Origin: Trichostrongylus colubriformis
Taxonomy: Eukaryota > Nematoda > Chromadorea > Rhabditida > Trichostrongylidae
Direction: 5' to 3'
Length of the DNA: 64,000 bases
Assembly (NCBI GenBank): GCA_963978905.1
Contig: OZ022257.1
Span: forward strand, 43,286,203 to 43,350,202
Of this stretch, positions 31,201 through 43,200 are shown piece by piece (positions within the stretch are counted from its first letter, which is position 1; each line of letters opens with the position of its first letter). The translations under genes were made by a program, and so were the position numbers. A model generated the notes under the pieces. That model was not told where the DNA came from and searched no databases. It saw nothing but the letters and a program-made list of their open reading frames with translations.

Positions 31201-34200
31201 ATATCATTTCCGCTTCGTGGTCGACATCGTGGTCTTAACACTGGCAACAGCAAGTGAAGCTATAACTAGCTAATTTCGACTGCGAGTGTAGTAAAATCAG
31301 TGCACAGCTGACTTGATGAAGACGATGTTCATAACAAACGGATTGGCACCTGATGCCTCGTTCATGCTCAACGAAACGAACATTACTAAATCCTTCAACG
31401 ATGCCAATATGATGAGCGACCCAGTACCAGAGCTGAGGAGGAGCAACAGAGCGGCTTGGGAAGTCTTTAAGACCACCGAGGGAGTAGTGAAGAAACGAAC
31501 ATCCGGCTCCACCCTCATCTCTTTGATTCCGCTGTCCTTCCTTCCGTGACATATGCCTTGTAGCCTTTCTCTACGTAGGGAGGAAGAGAATGCAGTCGGC
31601 GTCACCCAACGCGGCATCGAAAGGAGGATATTCGGAATATCCTGACACACTCATGCGCAGAAGAGAAAAAGAAGTTCCATATTCCGTAGAGGATCAAAGA
31701 TCAGGGACTTATAGAAGTTCAAGTTCTTCTCGACATCGAATGACCTGTGAAGACATAATATACGCTTCGTTGTGTCGAGCAAAGGTTCCGCCACAACCAT
31801 TCAGAGCAACGAAGTGAGCAGAGCGTTCTTGCTCATTGTGAAGGAAATTTGTGCGCTTGAGGCTGTGGAATGGATCACTATCCGCGGCAGTATTCGTCAC
31901 TGATAGCCGACATCAAGTCAGTTAGTTTGAAAACTGCTTTTCATATGTAGGTACAGAAACCTTTTTGAACAGTTTTGAGTGGATCACTCTTCATGAGTTT
32001 TCTTCGACTATGCTCCCTGAGCTCTTATGAATGCCTTGAGCAGGAGGAAAAGACAGAAGTAACGGACAGCGGTCGTGCGGAAGTTGAACGCTATTGCGTG
32101 CAGCCCAGGGCTTACCACGAGCACGGTGAACCGAACGCGCTACTTTATAGGAGACCGCAAATTGGTTCCTGGTCAAAGTGGAAGTTGAAAGTTTTCTCTA
32201 TGTGTTGATCATGGCCGAGCAGCTTAGTCTTGTCAAAGCCCTACATGAAATTTCATAAAAGGTACCTTCTCTCTGCATAATTGTTGAGGATAAATAGAAT
32301 GACTATGCTAGCTATGGTAACAGCAGCTATTACAGATTCCGTGATGCGCAATGTTATCTGCCGACTAACAACGCTGGAGGTGCTAGACGAGCAGTATGCA
32401 TAGCGTTGGGAAAAGTCCTCTTCTCCTATCGACCAACCAGAAACAGCCACAGAAATGACTACCTGAATAATCCTGATGAGGAAGGAAATAAACAATTTTT
32501 GAAAACCATATTATCTCAGCACATGGAACTTCAACAGCAACTGTTCATTGTTTCCGAGAATTCTCAGATATTTGCAGCTTCTCTATCTAGCTAATCAGTG
32601 CTACAGAGTTAAAGCAATACAGAGAAGTTGTAAAGTCCTCCTCGGAGCAATGCGCATCAAGAGTTCTCAAGTGAAATCCCCAGCAATCTATAAATCAGCG
32701 GGGATAAGCTTGTTAATTGCAGCCCTCTGTTAAAGATGTTTTGACATACTGGCTATGTGGCTCTACTCCGGGAGGGTTTGACTCCTCGTAGGTATGCTTT
32801 CGAGCAGTGGGCCTCAAAATAGAGTCATGGATGGTCATTGTGCCTCATTTTTTTGCAGTATTTTGCAGTCCTCATTCTCATTACTTTCTCAAATCCTCCA
32901 AGCTTACAAAGCTATTATCCACATCATCTAGCACACAAAGCTGATACAATAAGGCTTCCGCAAATAGAAAACTTACAGAGACCGCTACAAATGAGATTCC
33001 TATCTTTGCCTCACATGAGTTATACTTTCCACACATCCACAGCGCGATAGCTCGTTCAATCACGATACACGACTGAAATCATAGTGAGTTGAAGTTAATG
33101 AATTGCCTTACTCTTGGAAATGATTTGAGACAAAAATTAAGAGGCTATCATTGGCCATAAAAAGGAAATCCAGCACTCCATCAGAAGACGCGATCTGTCG
33201 TGTTAGAAGGAAAACTGCTGAGTTGATTGATTTCTTCATTTGCTCTAGGCTTTCAGACTGAAATTAAAATGCCTCCACACACTTTCGATTACGGGATAAT
33301 GAATTCTATTAGATCGTCACATTCGATGAATAAAGGGCACCCTTATCATTGAATTGTGAGCGTAATCCCGCCCATTACTGAAACTAGAGGCTCTAATTCA
33401 CCAGCTAAAAAGGGAAACCATGTAAAAATCTTTAGCAAAACAGAAAGCAGGACTCTCTGAGAATAGTTCTCGTGCGAGTACAGGAGTCTAAACTTGTCTT
33501 TTTTGGTAGCTCGAATATCGACGTGATCACCTGCTTCACCGTGGTAATGCTTCACCATCCAAATTTCTGTCTTGTCTTACCTCGGAAATTAGAATTTTTC
33601 ACCACATGAACGCCATTTTGAAAAATGCAGCATCCAATGGCGGGCGTGGTAGGCGTTGTGGGCAGGGTCAGAAAGGAATAGAGCGGGCTTGGCGCCGCAC
33701 GGCCGCAAAAAGAATGCAGTCTAATCTGACTAATCTGACTTTACCATGATGTGCAGGAGGCCCATTATAAAACTTCCAGCCACTAGCCTGTCACACATTG
33801 TTCATTTTTAAAAGTGGGTTGACAAACCATTCCACTTACAATAACAGCACAAGTCAAGAATCACCAGTGATCGCCCCTCTGACAATACATTTCCATAAGA
33901 AATGCAGGGAGCGGTCTGGTGGCAGTCTTTGAGCTATTTAGTGTCTAGTAATAGCCAGGAATAACTAGCGAGGTGTGGCTTTGTACCTTGTATTTCAGTA
34001 AGTCTGATGGGTACTTGGCCGGTTCGTTACGAACTGCCTTGGTCTTCTCAATTTCAGGCCCTGGAGAAGGCGATACCGTAAGACAGTCAATAAAGGTGTT
34101 ATCAACAACCTCGTGAAGAGTTCAATAACACGAAAAATTGTCACGAATAAGGTTGATGTGCCTTCTTCTTCTCCCTAGCTCATTCCCGCACCATCGTAGA

Positions 34201-37200
34201 GTCCGCTGTTCTTGTCATACGTTCCAGAAACACCACAGAAGCCACCTCGAACTTTATTCGGTGTTTTCTCCGCGCACAGTAGGCACCTTGATGGTCCTGG
34301 CTCAGGAACCGGATCGCAGTGGTCTAGAGAGCCTGCCTCAATCACCTCTTTTTTTGGGCCACTCCTCTCCATCTGTATAGTTTTCGCCATCGTAACCACT
34401 GCTCAGGTCTTACCTTTTATTTCTGAGGATGCTAAATAGCCATGTCCACTAGGAGAGGCTTGTGCTGGGTGACTCATTCTTCACCAGGTGGTATCATGAC
34501 CTCTTTTACTTTTTCAAAGAACGGTCCTCCTAGCACACGGTATGTCTCCGTTTGCCTTCCTCCTCTGTACCTCCTGAGTAAGTTAGCCTTGATGACTTAA
34601 TCGAGGCTGAGATGGAACTAGTCTTTCTCAACTTTGGAGCAGCCAGCTTGAGGTGTCTACATAGTCATTATGGTCCAGTACCCTTCCCTGGCGTCTATTT
34701 TTACACCCATGTTTCGGTCGCTGATCCCATCCCTGCAGAGACCCAGTTCCTGGGACTCTGCTACGGCCACGGCTACATCGTTTCGTTTGGTTTCCCCTCC
34801 GTTGTAGAAGAATTAGACATTACCACCGATCTCTTTAGCCTTAGCTACCTTCAAAGTGTTTTATGGAGGCACAGGAGTTGGATGTACCTGCGTTTCATTA
34901 GGTTGGTCATCTCGCAGGGCTCACCGGTCAACGATCCCACATTAAGAGTCCCGATTCCAACTAAATTCTTTGGTCGATGTCGTTCACCCCTCGTAAGCCT
35001 CGCATAGTGACCTCAGAACTCGGGCGGAGGATCTGAGCGCCATTCGAGATGGCGTCAAAGCTTTATAACTGACCAGTTGGGCTATCGCACAGTACTGTGC
35101 GTATTATTCATTATTTATTTTCCTCAGTAGAAATTTGTAATGGGGAAATGGTCGATGTTGCCTTTTTTGCTGAGCATCTACTTTCTACATATAGGTGGTA
35201 GATTCTACATATAGGTGGTAGATGCCAGTTATCGATGCTTATCGTTCCTGTGAACATGCATCACTATTTGGAATTTTACACGGTCTAGCGGTCGATACCC
35301 AGATTGTTGCTGGCACCGCATGAGAGAATGAGTCGCTTGCTTTGCTACCACAAATCTATATCGTGTCTTGATCATCCGCGTAGATCGCAGCATCAAAAGG
35401 CATGCACCATTATTTGAAACGCTAAGCAATTTAGTGGTTGATACATCGGCAGCAGATATCAGAACAAACACAAAGTATGTCCACCCTATGGTACTGGGCA
35501 TCAGACGCAATTACTACAGCAATCGTATAGTAGTGTGAGCGGTGTACCGGTTTACTCTTCCCCAATTCCTTATGGCTCTTATCACCCCATTTAAGCCGTT
35601 ATCAGTTTCGAAAAGTCGTATTAAGGTCGCCGTACCCTGTAATACCTGTGAGTGTGAACATTCCACTGTTAGTCGGGATAGCGAAACGGATTTGGCGACA
35701 TTAGGCTTCCGACGCTCCTTATCAAGTCTTATCAACCGTTATCAGTTTGGATCACCCACCGTTGATGTGGTCGTTCCACCCTTCAAAGCACCTATGAGTG
35801 TCGGCAGTCTAAGATCGACCCAAAAAGTGAAACGAATTTGGCGACATCCGCCTTTTGACAGTCCTTATCGAATCTTATCAAGCGTTATCTATTTGGATGA
35901 CCCACATTTAATGTGCCCGTCCCAACCCTCGAAACACCTATGAGTAAGGACGCTCTAGGATCGACCCGAAAGGCGAAACGGATTTGGCGACATTAACCTT
36001 TCGAGGCTCCTTATCAGCCTTTATCAGCTGCTATCACTTTCGGTCCACCTTTGCTGGGATCCTCTTACCACCCCCTATATCATATCTAAAATCCAGGATC
36101 CTATCTTTGCTGCGACGCGAGATATGAATTTCCGGTCAAACAGACACACACACAGACAAACACACACACACCAACAGACACACTTAGCCGATTATATAAA
36201 GTAGGATTGTTTTCGCGGGTTGCAGACATTTTTGTTGTGACTAGGTTTCGTCATCAGCCGGCTTGTTAGCCTGAGTCTGACGCTGGATACGTATAAAATT
36301 TTTGAAATTTCTTGCAAAGTATTGCTCTTTGCCTCGGCGGGAATGGAATTCAATGATCTTGAGTGTGCAGACTTGAGCCTACACTCTCAACCACTGAGCT
36401 ATAGCTGCATAATAAGGATGATATGTGACGAGAACAAAACACTATAGCGAGTTCATCCTGTCTAGTCGGGCAGCATAGCTTTACCCTATGCGCTATGTAG
36501 GATATGGCTAATAGCTTTGTTCACCACCAGTCTTTCTAATACAGTACCCCAAGAGGACCACCTGGCAGCTTATCAAGACACAAAAAAATTTAAGATGAAA
36601 TTGAATTTTTGCGAAATTACTCTGCAAAAACAGAACATGGTAAAGAAATGAAGAAATGAAAATAAGAACGTAGTCAGCAATGGAACCATGGCTTAATTCT
36701 GTGGAAAGGAATTACTGGAAGCGTGGTTACAGATCTGCACCATTACGTTGCAGTGTCTTTTTTAGATAATTCACGAATTTAACTCAATTCCCAAGCACGA
36801 TTTCATTATGTTAACATGCTGAACGAGATTGATATTGAAACACCAAAATGTAAAAAGCAAAAAATGATCTGATTGAAGATTTCAAGCCAAAATCGTGGGA
36901 AGCTCAATCTCAAGCCCCCCCCCCCCCCTTTTATGAGCTTTGGTCAGATGGTGCTCTTAAACAGAAAACAATCGAAGATCAAATGTGAATTCGCCATTTT
37001 GCCATAAAGTTAGACCGCTAGCAGCTCTGCTCTACCAGTTCACATACACCTTATGTACTCAGAAAGCCTCGAGAGATTCGAAATAGCGCAAAAGAAATTC
37101 TGCCATCGAACATGAGTATTCTAACCTGTAACAACGTCAGAAGAAATGTACACACGATTGCTGGATACCTCATAACGAAACATGTTACCGATTCAAGCAT

Positions 37201-40200
37201 CAACTCGCACGGATTTGTTATAATCAAATAACGAGATAATTGTAGTGTCTGAAATATATATGGGTCAAAGGAAGATTTGTGATTGGCTCAACAAAATGGT
37301 GTGAGTCTTTGACTTTTTGACATTTGTCTCAACATTTTACGGTAGCGTTATACTCAAATGCTTGTTTCAGTAAGGTGGATGAGTCGTTGAACATTTCGAC
37401 TCTTGTGTCAGCATTTTACAAAATTACTATACTTGATTCAGCATTTTTCACAGTGATTCTATAGTCCATTTCCCGAGGCCTGGCAGGGCCTACGGACTTG
37501 GGTGAGTGGCGAGAGTGAGAGTGTGTGGCGGGGTGGGAGAGACTGATACACGTTCATGCAAGTCCGTAGACCTCGCCATGGACTGTAATTATCGTAAATC
37601 TTCCTTTTGATTCTGATCCCATCACTCTGCCGAAACAAATTTTTTCCAACACACTTCATGCTCGACTGTCCATTAGTCTCGGCACTGTTTAGCGAAATCA
37701 ATGATTATCTTGTGCTTAACCTCCAACATTGCCATAATATTGATTATCCGGCAGAATTTCCAGCGAATCCCCTTCTTCGAAAACTGTGAGGCCGAAACAT
37801 GTTCGTAAATTAGAACGCTGACTACCATTTTTCGAACTGCGAAAGAAATTTCGGAGGTGAATTAGTTATGGACAATGTAATGGAACCCGCTAACCTTAAG
37901 AGAACGTGGAGCTGCCGAATGATATCTTAAGAAAGAATCCTACGGAGAGGTTTACATGAGTGTTTTGAAAGGTATCCGGAGGGGTGAAGAAAAACTGAAA
38001 GTCGTGAATACATGTTCTCTAGAAACAAGCCTTCCACTGCAGAAGAGGTGATGGGGTATTTTTACGACCCTGCCACAGTCGTATCGTTTTGCAGTTCGTC
38101 AGCTGGACGAGTTGCCGGCGAAGGCGGGACAACGTTAGTGACAGGCTGATTTAGCCTTCCCGCTCTTCTGTAGTCTACTCCGGCTAGAGAACCTATGGAG
38201 TGCAAGAGAGGAGGGAATGTGGGGCTCTTGTTCTTTGGGTTTTTCGCCATTTTGTCTGGTTCTCGTTCTACTGTCACATGAGTGAGGCTACTTTCACATT
38301 CCACAGTCTGTTGAAATCACCCCTTCTGGTGTCTCCAAGCTCTCAAGATGAGGTGAGATTGCTAAGAGAATTGCCTGGGGAAATTGGGATTCCGGCGTTA
38401 TAACCCAGAATCCCCGCTCATCGCCCTTCAGCTGCTGATCTTTTAGTGTTCCACCTCCAGACCTCCGTTGCGGTACCCATGATCTCTCTCAAAGGCCACA
38501 GAAAATCCTGAACGATGGAAACTCGCTAGTATCGCCACGCGTTCATTTTTCCCATCGATTTTGGAATCATTTGCCCTAAGCCATAGTGCCTCAAGCGTTC
38601 TGCGCGATGAAATCTCCTGTTCATGCGTCAGAGCCGAGGCAGAACTTGTGCATTGCGGTCTACTTCTCCCCTCCGCATACTCCTCATCACACAATTTTTA
38701 AATGATCAGGTACACGACTCCTGAAACCATGCGATCGCCTTGCCTTCCTGAGGGCAGTTTCCCGTAAAGGAGTCTGGCATGGTCGGCAACATAAATGGTT
38801 TCGCGAGAAGTGACTTTTTAGGTATTTCCCACTATTACATTTTATTTGAGGTCCGCTTTCTGGACTCAAACGCAGAAAGTTACGCTCATCTCATTCGAAA
38901 TGAAAGAGACGCAAGAAGGTATCTTCGAGTTCACGAATATTCCCGTCATCTTATCGAGGTATGGACCGAAACCGCAAGGGTAGCGAACTTGTTAAAAGTA
39001 TGGAAACAACGGTTAGAGCGTAAAAGATCATTGTGCTCGTTAATGTATCGAAAATAGTATCGTGACGAGCTTCTGCTACAGAGAGGTAAAAAAGTCACGA
39101 TGAAAAAGAGCATGAGGAACGTAACAGCGGTTTTGCACTTCTCTTGCCATCCTTTTTGGGTTTAAAATATAAGGAAGTGTCACCATCCTCACATGAATAG
39201 GTAGGAAAGAGTTGAGAGGAAACTGTGATCAGTTCTAGGTTCCCCCCATTTTAAGTGAAATCGCGAATTTTTCGAGTTGAGCTGCGCATCACCTTAGCTT
39301 GACAGAAGTTCTCAAGTCACAGAGTTTTGTGATACTGTGAGGTGTGCTCTCGAAATTGTGGATGAAAACGTTTCGTCAGAATCTGCTGCTCGTTAAATGC
39401 AGTGTCGAGAGTGGAAGAGAGACAAACGCTTGTTTTAGCCTCCTGTTATTACATATGAGTGAAATGTACAAAATGCTCTAGAAAATGAAACTGACTACAG
39501 ACTTGCTAAAAGGTCATATAAGCTTATCAGCTCCACAAGTTGGGTGCAAGCTTATTCAGCGTATGGAGTTAAGCGACACATAGCTGATTTATTCTCGCAC
39601 CTAATCAATTACTTTTCGCACATGCGGCACGAAGGAAGTGCGAAGTAGGTCATTCGCACCAATTTGTACATACCCGTCTCTTGCGCAGAGCGTCAGAGCA
39701 TTGGACTCATCGATATGACGTTGCAATTCGCGCATATCGCTGTGATTTTGAAGTTTCATTTGAGAATGGTAGTATAGCAATAGGTCGCGGCAAAACAATC
39801 GCGCATGCGCAGTGCGACATTTTTACTCCACTAGGCATACCTTCACAATCTCGTAATCAGCGAAACTGTGGAGCAGCGATACGTGTTGATTGAGAAGAAT
39901 TGATAAGCATTCTTTTTCGAAATGAATCTCGTCATTTTCACGATCCCGCTGATTCCACAAATTACACGCATTGTCAGCCAAAAATCTGACAGTTACCTGC
40001 ATCACTGCTATTATAATGGAGTGAAGAATAAATACTGCGAGCGAAGCCATGATTAATATCTGAAAAAATCACTTTACTCAAAATCGCTAACCTTGTCTGG
40101 ACGGCACAATGCACGGAAGAACTATTTATTCTTACTCAGGAGGCCTTAAATACCGGCCTTTATCTCATCATATTGATATGGTATCGTATCGGTGGTTGTC

Positions 40201-43200
40201 TTTCTTAGGTTTGTTATCAGCATCATTCCACAAGTCTTCCCTTGTTATGCTCGCATGATTATGAAAGATGATAAGACCACCTGAGTTAACAGACTTCATG
40301 TAACTTTATATATAAACACAACAAACAACACAACATAATACAAACCAAACAATTCAATATACTGTTAGCAATGCTCTACGCTCTGCTTAATGCTCTATGC
40401 TCTGCGGTCACGTCCGTGACATTCCCCCCGGGCGATGCCGATGATTAGTAGGACTCGTCGAAGCTTTCAATCTCCTTTTGAATCTCTTCTAGCTCTCTGT
40501 AGTTGTCATCGATATCTTCTGGTAGAATGCACAATGCTTTATCGTGGTTCTTCGAACCGCAGTACCTGCATCTTTTTACTTCACTCCTGCATTGCTCTGT
40601 GTCGTGACGGCTATCCAGGCATAGTCGACACCGTACACGTTTTTTTCTCGATTTCAGATACGTAAGAAGGGCAACTATCCGAATAGTGTTGCCCCTTTAC
40701 TAGACAGAATGCGCAGACCAAGTACTGGTCTTTGTATCTCATCTGATCCACTCTGCTGATTTTTCTTTCCGGTACGGTCGACATCTCTTTCAAATATTCT
40801 TTGATTTCGGCTCTTCGCTCTTTTAATTCGAGTGTTCTCTGATCTTCACGGTAACTCTCTTGCTTTGGGTCGATGCTATCATCAGAGGAGTTCAAGACGG
40901 AAGTCGTTGAATTGTCGTAATATCCATATTCTTTGAGATCATTGTCGTCCGGTAAATCTAGAAGATCTTCTTCGGGCTGCTCTTCGGGATCCTTCTTATC
41001 CTCAGTGGGCGCTTGTTCGCAATGCTCGTATATTTCGTTTGCCCTTGATGATGTTTTTTTCATTTCCAGGAGTACCTTGAACATTTCGTTTATTCTTTCG
41101 TTCTGGTTGCTTATCTCCATTTGGAGCTGCGTGTGTTTTGTTTCCATATCCTCACGCATTTCTGTGATCATTCGCTTCATGGAGTCAAAGGCGCTTTCGT
41201 GTTCTTCGCTTTCTTCCTGAATCTGTGCCTCCTTAATTTCATTTTCTATTTGGTGTCTGAGTTCCTCCAAGAAGTCAATTTCCTTTCGAATAAAATCTGC
41301 TGTAAAGTTCGGCTCGAGCATTACACCTTGCTCGTCCTCACTAGAGAAGCTTTCCCGAGAACTTTCAATTGCACCGTCCGACAATACTAGTAGATTGTAC
41401 ACCTCGTGAGCCATCGATATTCCTTCGGCTGCGAATCGAATTCTGTCCAAAGTGCAGGAAACTTCGAGATGTATTTTTTCTAGCTGGCTTCTATAGAGGG
41501 ATGCTTTCATGTCGGCAAAATATTGAGGCCTATTCCCCCGGACGTTAGCAAAGCTTACAGAAAGATAGTTAGAAGTAACAATTGAAAGAATTGATCTGAT
41601 AAAATTTCTGATCTTGCTTTGGATATTCTTTTCCGTTGGGAATCTTGAGGCGTTTTTAACACACGCACGTTTGCGCCGTATCTCGTCAATTAGTTTACGC
41701 TCCTCGGCCTGTCGTTTTTTTGCAAATTCGTATTCATGCTCTCTTGCTGCCATACTAAAACAGTAATGCTTTGGATGATGAAGCGTATTGATTTGCTGAT
41801 GTTCTTTCTTCTTAACTCTTTTATGACCTTTCCCAGTTTTTTCGTGTAACTCTACCTTCGCCCACTCTTCAAGGTTTAGATTGTCATGCATTGAGTGAGA
41901 ACCATTGTAATTTTTGATTACTAGATTGTTGCTTCTATATATAACGCAATCAATCGGTAGCCTATCCAAACCTGGCAAAGTTACCATATTTGATTGGCTT
42001 TTGTTATCACTCAGATATTTAGTCTGGAATATATATATCATGCTTTGATGCTCCTTACTGCCCTTTCTACATTCGCTTTCATAGTCGTAATTTGAGTAAG
42101 ATCTTATTTGCTTACGAATAGTAGGCTGCGTACCATTGACCACAAAAATTACAGCCAAAGTCAATGCCATTTTTAGGTAGAGTGAAGGAGGCCACGTTTT
42201 GTGAGATTGTGACGTAATGTGAAGGATATTGCCCTGATTTTGAGAATGCTCCGTCATATTATCGGTCGTTCTCCTCGACCGGAGGTTATACCGTTTTTTG
42301 ACGGATTGTGGCGCACTTTGGCCTTTTTCTGAAGTCTTTTCTTGTTGTGAATCTTCGCCATGATCTGCAATTTCTAGCGGTATGAGCTGGTTAATCGGGC
42401 GTCGGAGTGTCTTCTTATTATGGAAAACTTCTACTTCTCTTACCGCTCCATCATTGCTTGGAATCAACTTAGTGATACGTGCCATCTTCCAAGTGTTTCT
42501 TTTCCGGTGGGGATCGCTCAGAAGAACTATGACTCCTTCTCGGATTTCCTTTGTGGTTCCACGTTTATCGTCAATGTTTCTCCTATGTTGTTCACGGAGA
42601 GCAGTCAAGTATTGCTTCTTCCACATCTCCCAGAAGCGTTCTGTTAAGGTATAAGATGACTTCAATGCTTTTTGGGCTTGCAACCTGGTCTCTATGCGCA
42701 ATGCTTCTTGAGGAGGTAGATAGCTGGGATCAGTGTGATCTTGACCATGAAACATCATAGGAAGGGTTAGGTTCATTTCCCTCTGTAGAAAGTCGATTGG
42801 ACGCAAGGGTATTATGTCGTCGTTGATGTCGCTTTCCTGATAAGTAAGGGGTCTACTGTTGAGGCAGCCTTCAATTTCAACAAGGAATGTGCATAGCTGT
42901 TCCATTGTCAAAATGTGCCTTCCTATTGCTTTTGTTAAAGCATGTTTGACCGATTTTATGAGGCGCTCATAAAATCCACCTTTCCAGGGTGAGTAAGGGG
43001 TAATATGCCTCCATTCGATTAGTTGATTGCTCATTGTGCGGGTAAGCTTATCTTCTTGTATGGTTGCACCAAGTGAATCATTCATGATTTGGCTTCCTAG
43101 CACAAATGTTGGGGCGTTATCGCAAGTTACTGTGTTTGATTTGCCTCGACGAGCTACGAAGCGACGTAATGCGTTGAGAAATTTCTCTGTTGTGCCATCA

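Noticed and set aside
34138..35007. Plus-strand coding frames of 75-131 codons
   Set aside because: The similarity is on the opposite strand, to a LINE endonuclease in the 34.5-35.0 kb part. The plus frames are antisense.
36331..36410. A tRNA gene on the minus strand
   Set aside because: It has an A box and a weak B box, but the ends do not pair into an acceptor stem and the anticodon arm is irregular. Kept only as a tRNA-like repeat.
38779..39057. A plus-strand exon of up to 92 codons
   Set aside because: The composition looks somewhat coding, but no family, partner exon or conserved splice context was found.
39601..40050. A separate small secreted protein gene starting at the ATG at 40050 with an SL acceptor just upstream
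   Set aside because: The acceptor and following codons continue in phase from the receptor exon ending FHINCK, the hydrophobic stretch fits TM2, and the total becomes a normal 339-aa receptor. The frame 39601-39798 (minus) downstream has no family similarity.
40600..40660. Programmed -1 ribosomal frameshift at the A7 run
   Set aside because: The downstream knuckle frame is +1 relative to the main frame, which a -1 slip cannot reach.
41640..42200. An envelope glycoprotein in the BEL element
   Set aside because: There is a leader-like segment, but what follows is coiled-coil and zinc-binding, with no cysteine-rich ectodomain or C-terminal membrane anchor.
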